Part shown: piece by piece, positions 11,383 through 22,596 of the stretch | Layout: every line of letters starts with the position of its first letter | Numbering within the stretch: position 1 is the first letter of the stretch | NCBI GenBank assembly: GCA_023375675.1 | Contig: JALQBC010000011.1 | Span: 744,001 to 808,000, forward strand | DNA: 64,000 nucleotides | Direction: 5' to 3' | Origin: Cytospora piceicola | Taxonomy: Eukaryota; Ascomycota; Sordariomycetes; Diaporthales; Cytosporaceae | Translations under genes and position numbers: made by a program | The notes under the pieces: model-generated | Told to the model about the DNA's origin: nothing | Databases searched by the model: none | Seen by the model: only the letters and a program-made list of their open reading frames with translations

Positions 11383-12949
11383 TCAAGCATCCAAAATGGT
11401 ATCATCTTCATCATCACTCAACGTTTCGACCTCGTCAATGGCACCTTCCCTTTCCGATGGCATACCACGTGCTGGATCATGGTCGGCAACGTGGATGATG
11501 GCCTTGCCCTGGACAAACTTTACAGAATCCTTCCAATTGTCCCAGTCATCGTCATCCTTGATCAGGAAGCCGATCAACATGCTGGGATCCATTTCACGCA
11601 CGTGCAGTCTACGGAGTCGTCGAGTATGGCACGTATCGATATCTTCCGGCGAATACTGGCTGACATCCTCATGGAACGGCAGAGCAGGCCGGGTAAAGTG
11701 CGGGTCATGGTAGAAGAGGAAGGAGCCAGGTTCGTAGTCATCTCCTGACCGTTGCGCCCCGATAAAATAAAGCGATTGGGATGGACGGCCACTGTGTTTG
11801 GACCCCAGTTAGCATGCAAGACATTTGCGAGGCCGGCCCCAGAATAAATACATACCCAGCGATACCCACAGATTGAGGCATCTGCAGTGTAGCTGTAAGA
11901 GCTTCCCAATAAACCTGATTAATCTTATCGATTCCCAGTCGCGTGCCCACCAATATTAGGGTGGGATGGAAAGTTTCGCCGTCCGGCTTAGCGACAGCCA
12001 TGAAGCTGTCTTCGTAGACGTCAGGCAAGTCGCCTGTCGAGTAGACGCGTAACGAGGTTTCGTTGGAGTTGGTCAAAGCCCTGAACAAGAGTCAGCTGGG
12101 TCAAGGGTCCCATATCGGCCGCAGTAGCTCACTGAATACACCGGGCCGTCGCCGATGGCCCAAACCACTCTCCAGGGTATTTCCCACAAGCCACGGCGCC
12201 ATGCCTTACAAAGTTGTGTATCGAATAGGGAGCTCTGGGGTCGTCTGCGAAACGAGCAAGAAGTTCGCGCTCCTCGCCCTCATTCATGCCTCGGCGCCAT
12301 CCTGACAGAATAGCGGTTAGTAACAGGAGTACAACAAAACCAGAGGCGCTGGGAACAGCTTACCACGACCAAGTTGGCAGATGGCCAGGGAGTTTGCCAG
12401 CAGGCTCTGCCCGGATCGTATCATGCATCCCCAGCCAGTGTCGGAGGAGAAGCCGGTCTGGTCACCCAAAGTCTTGAGGCGCATCGCGAATGATAAAGCA
12501 GCGGAAGCCTTTGGGTCAGTAGACCTGGGGATGGGCTCGAAGCCGGATCGGTAGGTCAACCATATACGGGACTCAAAATCGTCAAGGAAAGTAGGAGGCC
12601 ATCCTCCATCTACTGTCGGCTCGTCATAAGCTAGTGATGAGGAGACGCTGCTCGAGGTGGAATCTGGAGGGGTGCCGGGAGCGGCGTTCATGGGTGTGGG
12701 TTCAGCTGTGACGGATGGACGTCTCGGCGGCGTGGAACCGGTAGCAGCGGGTGGAGATGCCTGTTTCCTGGTAGGCTCATGGGTATAGGAACAGCCAAGA
12801 CACCACACGGGCCTGTTTAGAGTGCGGTCGTTGTGAGGCTGGGGGTCCCAGATCATCTTGACAATACGTCGTCCGTAACGGCCGACCTCTGCAGCGCCAG
12901 CCATAGCCGTCTCCATGGCCTGCTGTGTCTTCTGGGACACGTCGTCCAT
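11383..12949 (-). CDS. ATG4: Autophagy cysteine protease Atg4
   Basis: Processes the C-terminus of Atg8 to expose its glycine and later removes it from phosphatidylethanolamine; cytosolic C54-family peptidase. Four exons: 12949-12364, 12301-12133, 12080-11856 and 11791-11383, totalling 462 aa, all phases consistent. The catalytic cysteine is C175 in 'SSDTGWGCMIRSGQSLLAN'; the catalytic Asp/His pair is D356 and H358 in 'FYHDPHFTRPALPFH'. Further family landmarks are 'WRRGMNEGEERELLARF', 'FGPSATARCIQ' and 'GIAGGRPSQSLYFIG'. Each splice junction restores one of these motifs. Residues ~55-115 are a Pro/Ser/Thr-rich insert typical of filamentous fungi, and the C-terminus is acidic (TLSDDEDDTILDA). 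It lies divergent to the SQS1-like gene. Confidence 0.94.
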
Positions 12950-14296
12950 GGCTATATGATATCACAGGGCTGAAACTCCAGGGGTTGACAGAAGGGAGTG
13001 AAGAGGGCGAAGGCTCCCACCAAGGGTACGGAGCAGCTTAACACAAGGCCAGCCAGCAGCACGGAGGAAAAGAGTAAGTCAGAACGAGGAAGGGCCGATA
13101 TGCAAAGGTTCGTGGGTTGGATGCAAGAAACAAGGCACGATGCCTATATGCTCAGCCTTGAACCCGAAGTTCTCACGCAGACATGGAGAGGCAAGTGGCG
13201 GGTCCGGAGGCACGGAGGCAGGACGATAGGGAGGTCAACACGGACGTATTCCCGATTCTGAGCGTCTGCCAGGTGCTACACTCTCGGTCCCCGGAATGCT
13301 CTGAGATGGATAAAGCGGGATGTAGTTGGATGTTGATGAATTGTGTGAAGGATAGATGTGTTACTACTTGGGATGTTTTAAGTATGTATGTGGGTTCATA
13401 TCAGACGGGACAGCGGCACATGTCATTCGGAGTGCTCAGGTGGGCGCCACTTGCAGACGAACGTAACTAGGTACACTGGGCACTGGGCACTGAGCACTGA
13501 GCACTGAGCACCACACCAAGCCCAGGCCACTTAACTGTCAGTGCCCAGTCCAGCTTTTGGTTGGTGGGCCTATTTTGGCGGGTAGCGGTAGGCAGTTGAC
13601 GTACTATGTAGACTACCTACCTACCTAGATACCTAGATATCTAGGTACTTAAGTACCTAGGTAGGTATTTGTGGTAGACAGCTTGGCAGGTACCTGGATA
13701 GCTACCTGGGTTCGTACCTAGCAGCTTATGTACCACAGTAGCAGGAGTAGGTGGGTGTTGCCCACCTGGGGCACCTGGCAGTTGCGTACTGGTAGCAGGT
13801 AGGAACCCCGCGTACGAGATGAGAAAGTCTCAGCAACCGCGATCCTTCCGTTGAGCCCTGCCATTGCCCGCCTTGTCATCGAGAGGAGCCCGTACCAAGT
13901 ACTTAGTAACCAGTACCTAAGTACCCACCTGCAGTTCTCACTACGGCTGGTGACTCGTACTGTCATTTTTATGGGCCTCGAGGAGGCAACTTCTACGTAC
14001 ATGCTAACGTGAGTTCTCAACTTCTCCCATTCGTCTCATGCCTAATGCTCAATAAACGACCTTAAGACATCCCATCACGATCAGTCCTGCTGTCCATGCT
14101 TCTTTATTGTTTTGCCTTGGGCTTCGGAAAACCTTTACACCTGCTTTAGAGTCCCCAGTCACCAGCAGAAGGCTTTGGAAAAGGTCTAGTTCTAAGTCCT
14201 ATCGCGGTGCTGCGTGCAGCGAGAGAGGCGGAAGATTCGGTCCAGTCATCTCTGTGCATGGCCTAGGCGTCGACTCATCGCGATCCTTGCAGCAGC
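12950..14296. promoter_or_regulatory. Divergent intergenic region, ATG4 (-) / SQS1-like (+)
   Basis: 1.35 kb without a recognisable gene. It holds a short tandem array of GCACTGAG/GGCACTGG units at about 13480-13510 and a large imperfect palindrome of TACCTAGG-type sequence at 13620-13665, followed by more GTACCTAG words to about 13920. Promoters of both neighbours should be here. Confidence 0.5.
13620..13665. repeat. Imperfect palindrome of CCTAGGTA-type words
   Basis: The 46-bp segment opens with CCTACCTAG and closes with CTAGGTAGG. Its interior (ATACCTAGATATCTAGGTAC) is itself self-complementary, so the strand can fold into a long hairpin or cruciform. Related CTAGGTAC words are scattered through this promoter and through several other intergenic regions of the gene-rich half. 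Confidence 0.7.
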
Positions 14297-16401
14297 ATGG
14301 CCAAGAACAAGAAAGGCCGAGCTGGCAAGGCTGCCCGCTACCGAGCCATGACGAATTCTCGCCAGCAGAACCAACAGCAGGACATTGCCGCGCAGTTGAT
14401 GCCTAGGGCCGCTGCAGCTCACAGTCAGCTTCATCATTCATCCTTGCATATAAACTCCCGTGCTGAAACTTCACCACAGGCTTTTCTCTTAGAGATGAGG
14501 CAAGGAATACGGCTAAGCAACCCACTGCCTGGGACCAAGAGACCAAGCTGCGAACCCGGCCCGTCACCTTCGTGAGCGCTGGACTGGTGGAGCCTTTGAA
14601 GGAGCTCGACGAGCCTGCAGACGACCCGGAGCCCACTGGGCTCGATGGTACTATTGAGGCGCCAAAGGAAAGCGACACCCCTCGTGCCGAACAGAGCTCG
14701 AGACAGGACGGAGACGGTGCTGCCTCTGTTGGCGAGGCCACCGCTACATCCCGAGGAAACCTTGAGGCTCCACAGCCGGCTGCAACTAAAGAGGAACTAC
14801 CCTTCTTCATAGACACTCTTGGCGATCAGAAACTATCATCGGGCACTTACTCCCAGCCCGTCGTTATTCCCGATCCTCATTTATCAGGTAACGAAACAGA
14901 CTCGAGTGAGGAGGTCGTCCTCTTTAAGGGCAGGAACCGCAGAGATGAAGATCCTCCACCTGTGGTCGACCAGATGACAATCGAGGTCCACGCTGTCGAA
15001 AAGACTATCCAGCAGATCTCTCTAGGCGAAACTGATGAAGCGAGGCACCCTAGTCCGCGTCCCGCATCTCCACCGGCGTGGCAACTACGTGGTCACAATG
15101 ATGATGATGCAATTATTGCTGACTATATGGCCAATATGGTTGCTGACGATGATGAAGATGAGGATGGCAGCGATGGCGGACCAAAGAACGCTCCATATCA
15201 TGCTTCCTTTGGCAATAGGGATATTGGCGGCTCTGATGGCGACGTGGTCATCGTGGATGACTCCGATAGTGACGACTCCGAGGATGAGCACAGTGACGAC
15301 GACAGTCCCGACTTGCCCGAGACGCGCGAGTTTCTTGGAGATGACGGAGATGACATGGATGATGAAACACTGGCTCGACTGATGGCCAAGCAAGAAGAGC
15401 TGGGCCTGGATGAGGACGAGTACATGGAATTCAGCTACAGTGGATTACATCGGTCGGGAAACAATGCATCTATGGCCATGCGGAAGGACGATGTTGCATT
15501 CCTTCCGAACAGGACAGGCAGGAAGCAGAAGCGTGGCAAAATACCTAGCGCAAGCGCGGTGGCAGAGGTTTTCGACGACCTGGATCTGATGGACTGGGAT
15601 CGGCACAACGGACCCAATCAACCACGCAAGCCAAAGAGCAAACGTGGACAGCCGACCTTCGACATATCTGACTCGGAGCTCGAAGAAACCCTGCAGGCTG
15701 CCTGGCAAAAGGACCGTCTCTCCAAGAGGGAAAAGAAGAAGGAGCGTGAGGAGTTACGTGCCCAGGGTCTCTTGGGCAAGCATGCCGACCCGACTGATCC
15801 TCGTGTCAAATACCAGACTGGCATGACCCTGGATCAGATCAAGGAGGAAATGCGATCTTTCCTATGCAGCTCTGATGATAAGTAAGTACTGTTTACACAA
15901 AAAAGATGTGAGGAACGAACGCATGCTGACTTTATTACTAGCCTCACGTTTCCTCCAATGGACGCAAATGCGCGCAAGGTCATCCACGACATAGCCAATA
16001 AGTTCAAAATCAAATCCAAGTCCGCCGGCCATGGCGAGACACGCCGCCCATCACTCTACCGCACCCAACGGACGTTCCGCTACCACGAACCATCATTTGA
16101 ACAAGTCTTTGCCCGCACAGGACGCAAGTACTTTCCCCGCCTCGACGCCAAGGGCAAGGCGCCCAGGGATGGCCCCAAACCAGGCAGATCCGGCCGCGGC
16201 GTCAGCCAAGCTGCATTTACCTACAGAGATGGCGAGGTGGTGGGAGCATCGGCGCCGGAGCTGGACCAGAAGAATAAAGGACGGACGATGCTGGAGAAGA
16301 TGGGCTGGACTACGGGCACAGCCCTCGGTGCGACGGACAACAAGGGAATTCTGCAGCCTGTCGTGCATGTTGTCAAGCGGTCGAAGGCCGGCTTGGGTTA
16401 A
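14297..16401 (+). CDS. SQS1: SQS1-like R3H / G-patch protein (splicing factor)
   Basis: Predicted nuclear protein that activates the DEAH helicase Prp43 through its G-patch, in spliceosome disassembly and ribosome biogenesis. Proposed exons: 14297-14423, 14480-15881 and 15942-16401 (662 aa). The second intron is clear (GTAAGT donor, TGCTGAC branch, CTAG acceptor). The first is less certain: I chose the acceptor before 'FSLRDEARNT', a conserved block of the family, and a GTCAGC donor; a GTTGAT donor with the CTTAG acceptor 13 nt downstream is possible. The middle region is very acidic (runs of DDDEDED). The R3H domain begins at 'LTFPPMDANARKVIHDIA' in exon 3. The C-terminus is a G-patch, 'GRTMLEKMGWTTGTALG...GILQPV', ending at the stop. 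It converges on H2B. Confidence 0.87.
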
Positions 16402-17193
16402 TGGAATCCGGAGGTTTTGTATGGTGATTGTCGCATCTGCATCTGCATCTAAAACTGGGCCGTTGAGGTCCAACTTCTCGTGTACAGAAACATCCAGCCG
16501 GTCTCTTTACCACGAGGACTGTCGGACATACATCTTGACTGTAGCGATAGGGCCAGAATATGTCAGTCTGTTCCAACAATCACGTCTTCCTACGAAGCTG
16601 GTGAATAACGGTCTCCTCAACTCCGCTTTATCTTTATCCGAGATGTTAGATAACATTCACAGGAATACGCAGCGCCGTGTTAAGGTCCTAGGTACACTCC
16701 GAGTTTACGCCGTCCACATCTTTGCCCAACCCGTGGTAGGATTGGATACTGACAAGACTGCCGTCCAGATCAGCCAACCCTTTGTCGTCACTGCCACTAA
16801 TGTGCGCGACACACAGATTGGTCAGCATCATAACACTCCCATGTCGTGGCGGGAACACGTGCGCGCGTTTAATGCGATATGCGATTGCCCTCCAAGATCG
16901 CCGCCAAAAATGGTCACATGCAGTTCGCGTGCATGTTGAAACGGAAGTGTTTGTGGTTTTTGTCTTGATCATATGCACGATTCCATTGCTTCCGAAACCC
17001 TATTCTGAAGGAGTATTGTACAGCCGCAAACCCCATTGACCGTGTAAAAAAGCAGTGCCCCAAAAGCAGACCATCCGTGACGCATTAAGACACCCAAGGA
17101 TCATGGGCCCTGGTATATCTCATCATGTACCAAATGCCAAAGTTCATCCCTTGCCCAAACAGAAAAGTGAAAAGCAGACCCCGCGACCACCGC
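16402..17193. other. Convergent 3' region between SQS1-like gene and H2B
   Basis: 792 bp downstream of both flanking genes. A long frame that overlaps the SQS1 3' exon runs into this region but has no coding character. No RNA gene or repeat recognised. Confidence 0.5.
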
Positions 17194-17818
<625 letters not shown>

Positions 17819-19590
17819 TTTGAATATGTTTGTTGAGAATGTGGGAAGGTGAGGTTGATGTAGATGGATTGGAAATCCAAAGACGTTGGCAAGTTGGTTG
17901 GGAGAAATCGAGTTGTGCGTGGGTGGTGGATGGGAATGGAGTGTGGATGGAAGAAGTGGGAGGAGAAGGTTGGGGGGAGCCGAGTTTTTGTAGCTGGACG
18001 CGACAGTCGCTAGTGCCGTTACTGATTGCAGGTGTGATTCTGGTCTGGAAGGTGCGTTGCCCTGATTGGCTGGATGACTAAAAGAACTAAGCTGAGGTCA
18101 AAAACACAGGCTGGCGTTCCATTGGCTTGTACCTTTACAGCAAAATAACGCAGAAAAGGCACCCGTCCCAAGAAGGAAAAGTGTCATATTGATTATTTCC
18201 ACTTCAAGATGGAAGGAAACACTACCCTAGTCCTAAATTCCTGGCTACAATGCCAGCACCTTAGGAGTGTTAATGGTCAAATTGACCACCGCGTCGAGCT
18301 TGCACGCACCTGGGCTGGATGTCAACACCACCTACCTGCATTTCTGCTACAGCCCTTACAGAACCACCTGGGCACCGTTGACTTCCCCAGCCCGGCCAGC
18401 CTGGAGTTCATTCCTGATCCACTTCATCTGCAGGTCCCCTTTGTCACTCCCTGTCAATTGCAAGCTTCATGCTTCAAGTTTCCAAGATGCAGGTTGCTTC
18501 TCCTATACGGGTAGCGTCCGGGCCGGCCCAGCTGCCCCCCCATCCATCTCGTTGCCCACGCCCACACCTGTCATCCGCGGATGTTGATCTACCTGGCCGC
18601 CTACTATATACTTCCTTACCTCCCCAGGTATCACGATCCTCATCTGAATGATGTAAGCAAGGCTGGCTGACCCGACCCCATATGTGCTCCGTTCTCTCCA
18701 CTTCCCCCTGGGGAATGTCACAGTAGTCATGACACACCTTGGAACTTGGAAGCTGAGGGGTTAGCCTTGCCGTTGTCACACATCAATTGATGGAAGGCGC
18801 ATTTGCATTTGCGCCTTGGTTGGAGTGTAAGCGTTTCAGTAGATGACACTGCCTGAAACACTACCTATGCAAGCTGTGAGGGCCTCACATCACTCCTCAA
18901 GTATGTAACTCTGCATAGAATCCCATTACCAATTAGACACACGAGTTGCCATGTGAAAAGAGCCAGCTCTGTTACGGTTGCCTGATATGTTCAAAGAAGT
19001 GTGGCTGCCTCCGTGAGTTCGCAATTCGCCATTGTATGACGGAAGCAATTTGAGGTTGTGAGTTGCCTTGGTCAGAGCAGGTGGTATCAAGCGATAGGGC
19101 TATTGAATGTATTGGGCTCTTGAAAGTCATGTTGTTGAAGGGACTGCCACAAAGGCGGGCAGGTGTAAGTCATGATAGGTACGTACCTAGTGTATCAAAG
19201 CACCCGTGGACCCGAGCAGCCTCAAACCTGGTGTGGCGCTAGTCCTGTTTCTGTTATTTGCACCTGACCATTGGCTAAAATCTCTGCACATTTTGGTGGT
19301 GAGTTGTTAGCTTCACTTGAGGTTGATTAAATGCCGCATTATGATCCACCATCCGATTTGGGCATAGTGAGAAATCGCTTCCCAGTGATCTGGGTGAGCG
19401 CAGCCGCGGCGCGAAAACTACTTAACCAGTCTATCCCCCACCAGCTTCCTCTCCTTCCACCCATATCATCCATCTCGCATCAACATTTTCAACAACCACC
19501 ACTTTCTGCATTCATCCACACTTGACGTTTACGTCGCCTCATAGCCAACTTTTTCATCCACAACCCCCTTTTCCATCCACACCCATCAAA
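17819..19590. promoter_or_regulatory. Shared divergent promoter of the H2A-H2B pair
   Basis: 1.77 kb between the two start codons. CCAAT boxes in H2B-sense orientation lie at 18065-18069 and 18121-18125, roughly 250-300 bp upstream of the H2B ATG. A CATTGGCTAA box lies at 19269-19278, about 320 bp upstream of the H2A ATG. No convincing reading frame exists in between, although one 101-codon open stretch occurs on the minus strand near 18.5-18.8 kb. Co-regulation is inferred from family knowledge. Confidence 0.6.
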
Positions 19591-20198
19591 ATGACTGGAG
19601 GCGGCAAGTCCGGCGGCAAGGCCAGCGGCTCCAAGAGCGCGCAATCGTGAGTACTCCCCACTGTTCTGGCACACTGCAAACCCACATCTGTCATCGCATT
19701 TGACGCGATTTTGTCGCGTCTTTTTTTCCCCCCAACCTTCACTTTCATACTCGGTCTCGTCGAGTTTCGATCACTGACATCTTTTCCTTGTAGTCGTTCC
19801 TCCAAGGCTGGTCTGGCTTTCCCTGTCGGCCGTGTCCACCGTCTGCTCCGCAAGGGCAACTACGCCCAGCGTGTCGGTGCCGGTGCTCCCGTCTACCTCG
19901 CTGCCGTCCTCGAGTACCTCGCTGCTGAGATTCTGGAGCTGGCTGGCAACGCCGCCCGCGACAACAAGAAGACCCGTATCATTCCCCGTCACCTGCAGCT
20001 CGCCATCAGGAACGATGAGGAGCTGAACAAGCTCCTGGGTCACGTCACCATCGCCCAGGGTGGTGTCCTCCCCAACATTCACCAGAGTAAGTTGCCTCGC
20101 CACCGTTTTAGAAGCAAACAATCATCTAACATACTGTTACAGACCTGCTGCCCAAGAAGACCGGCAAGACGGGCAAGAACGCGAGCCAGGAGCTGTAG
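19591..20198 (+). CDS. H2A: Histone H2A with SQEL C-terminus
   Basis: Core nucleosome histone. Three exons: 19591-19646, 19794-20086 and 20143-20198, giving 134 aa. The start [19 protein letters not shown] is the fungal H2A tail; exon 2 carries the histone fold ([19 protein letters not shown], then [16 protein letters not shown] with the acidic-patch residues). Exon 3 supplies '[18 protein letters not shown]'. The terminal SQEL is the phosphorylation site for ATM/ATR-type kinases after DNA damage, so as in other fungi this canonical H2A also serves the H2A.X role. Introns have GTGAGT/GTAAGT donors. It is divergent to H2B and converges on the complex I gene. Confidence 0.97.
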
Positions 20199-20779
20199 AT
20201 TTGAAGGGTTTGCGATTTGCGATTTGGTTTTGTCTTTTCCGGTCGGCACGTTTGGGTTGTTCATGACAAGGGGTCACGGTTACAGGGTCACTTAACGGTT
20301 GTGTTTTTGCACGTTTGGGTTGTACATTAATTCCCAAGGGATCAGGGTCATGAAATGAATACCACATCAAGAACAAACAAACTACATATACTCCTCCCTC
20401 TGCGACATGTGACTGCTTTTGATTGAGATTTCGACAGTTTGCTATCGACGGACTGGCTTGAGGGTACCTAGGTAACCACGAAGTTGGCAAGGGGGGCACG
20501 GCACGCTGATGTCTGCGGCATAGTCGGATGTTTCGCTACTCGATAGCCGTGTATGCCCCTTGTGACGTGTACCTCCCAGGCGCTCTCAATGATGTCGAGA
20601 TGCGCGTGGCACTTATATCCATTTCGTAGGTGACAAATGAGATCAATCCGGAGATGCATCACGGAAATTGGAAGAATGACTGCAAATGGTGCGGCTCTAA
20701 CAACTCGTTTCCATTCTTCTCTTCTCGTTAACTCGTTTCTATGTATGGTTACAGTGTCCCCTGGCCATGGCCATCACGT
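20199..20779. other. Convergent 3' region between H2A and the complex I subunit gene
   Basis: 581 bp with no recognised gene. A near-duplicate phrase around 'cacgtttgggttg' occurs at about 20247 and 20311. It presumably contains both 3' UTRs. Confidence 0.5.
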
Positions 20780-21381
20780 CTAGTACTTGAGTGGTGGAGG
20801 AGCTATTGCGATATTAGATAGTCTGGAGGGGGTTTCGTTGCGGGAGAGGGGACGACTCACGGTCGAGGATTGGTGCGGGTAGGTTCCTCTCGAATTTGGA
20901 TCCTGTGGTGACTCGTCAGTATGTACGGCTGGGAGGCAGACCTTTGTCACGTTGATATCGCCACCGAGCATACCTCCTGGCGCTGTGGGAGGAACATAAG
21001 GATCGGGGTGTTTCCACGAATCCAGCAGCTTCTCGGTTTCCTTCAGTAATGCCTGTGGACGAGGGAGTGGAGTCAGCATCGATCCGTGAGTCGTGACGCA
21101 TTTACCCTGAGTCAATATTTTGGTAGGTCTCCCGTGGGCTGACATACGCGTTGTTGTCTGGGATTGGTGATGTTCTTGTTGGCCTCGAATAGGGACCGAA
21201 TATAAATGGCTTGACCACGCCAAAGGTTTCGATGCACAGCCCAGTCAAGTGCAAGCTTCAGCGACCGCCGGTAAAGCGACCTGGAGGAGGAATAAGAAGG
21301 GTCAATCAGCCAGCCGAACTTCAGCGAGTCAGTAGAAAGGGGGGAAACTCTCACTCACAAAGCAGCTTGCTTGGACGACAT
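20780..21381 (-). CDS. Mitochondrial complex I LYR subunit (NDUFB9/B22 type)
   Basis: Accessory subunit of NADH:ubiquinone oxidoreductase in the mitochondrial inner membrane; LYR-motif proteins of this class bind acyl carrier protein. Five small exons on the minus strand: 21381-21359, 21280-21148, 21052-20974, 20902-20861 and 20802-20780, giving 99 aa. The LYR motif is at residues 10-12 (SLYRRSLKLALDW), followed by 'WRGQAIYIRSLFEANKNI' and 'LLKETEKLLDSWKHPDPY', both characteristic of NDUFB9. The C-terminus after the last two junctions is proline-rich ('SKFERNLPAPILD' then PPPPLKY). All four introns have GT/AG borders and phases close exactly. No open frame covers more than two exons, so gene finders could easily miss it. 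Confidence 0.88.
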
Positions 21382-22596
21382 GACGGGCAGACCTTCGACT
21401 TGATGGTATGCCCCGAGAGCCTGAGGATTTTGGTCGGGGCCGAGGTCGAGGCTGATGATGCTGTCGTCGAGCTATGTGGGCAACCGGGGAACCAGGCAAC
21501 CTCTAGATGTCTCTCTACCTTAGGAGGTGGCCGATGGGGTTGGGCATGTGGAGAGGGGATACAGTTCGCGGGGATTTAGCTTGCGGGTTTCGATGGGACA
21601 ATAAACGGGCACTGTCAGGAATTGGGTCCGCGTTGACGCCAATGACACGGGGCAATCTGGGGCGGGTTTCTTGTGGGCTTCTTCTGGTGATGATGCGGGA
21701 CGATATCTCTTATCAGTTGATGCCTCAATTGCTAGGCGGAGCTTGGGAACGGGAGACGGGAGGAGGCGAGAAAGACTTTGCTGTGTAATCAGAGACGGAT
21801 CAACCTGTGATTGGCTACAGGGCCACGGCCCCTGGGACACAGGGGCATTGTGGTAATCAGCTACGTACCATTTGGTACCTTCCCGCCTCGGCCCCCCCCA
21901 GCACCCTGCCTGACCAGGCGGCCTTGGATGGATCATTATGTACTCCCGGCACTGCACAGTGAGGTCAATGTGGACTCCTGTTTCCACAACCTCTCCCTTA
22001 CCGTGTCTACCGTGTCTACCGTGTCTACCGTCCGTGGACCTAGGTAGGCCTGGTACGTTTGTCATTACAGTACTGGGCATATCGGGAGCCGTCCACCCTG
22101 GTTCTTTTTTTTTTCCATGTGTTCCTTCTTCCCGGCCAAGTGCACAGGCATTACGGTAGAAATCGGGGCGGCACGGCAAAAGCTGACTAGCAATCGCAGC
22201 AAAGTGACGGAAGGCCGGTTGAATGGTATTTGATTATATTTTCTGCCCAATAGGAGTACTTGCAGAGGCATTTTGCTTCACATCCAGTTTTCGACCCTCG
22301 GCTGCTTCTACTGCTCTCCGCCAGAAGCTATTCACCACAATTCCCTTCAATCCCCTCCGCCTCTTCCTTCTTACCTTGAACCTCAATCTTGCTTCGCTCC
22401 TTTCGCGAATCTCCTCAACCTTTCGCAGCTGTTGTCTTGTCCAGCTTTTCAGCTTTGACATTGGTATCGCCTTGACGTTGGAGCTCCATTTCCTCTTGGC
22501 CCCTTTCACTTTTCAGGCCCCGGACTGCAGACTGCCTGCGTCGCCAACAACAACACTCTACATCTTTCCGAGCCCGCCGAGGTCTTGTCGCCCAAG
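21382..22596. promoter_or_regulatory. Divergent promoter region, complex I subunit (-) / KGD2 (+)
   Basis: 1.2 kb between two nuclear genes for mitochondrial proteins. Long open frames on the minus strand (for example 21.5-22.2 kb) have no recognisable composition. It contains a small tandem array of ACCGTGTCT at about 22000-22032 and a pyrimidine-rich 5' leader before the KGD2 start. Confidence 0.55.

Noticed and set aside
16031..16939. 302-codon open frame on the plus strand
   Set aside because: It overlaps exon 3 of the SQS1-like gene in another frame and shows no motif; the R3H/G-patch frame is the real one.
21520..22179. 219-codon open frame on the minus strand
   Set aside because: It occupies the divergent promoter of the complex I gene and KGD2, with composition of random GC-rich sequence and no recognisable domain.
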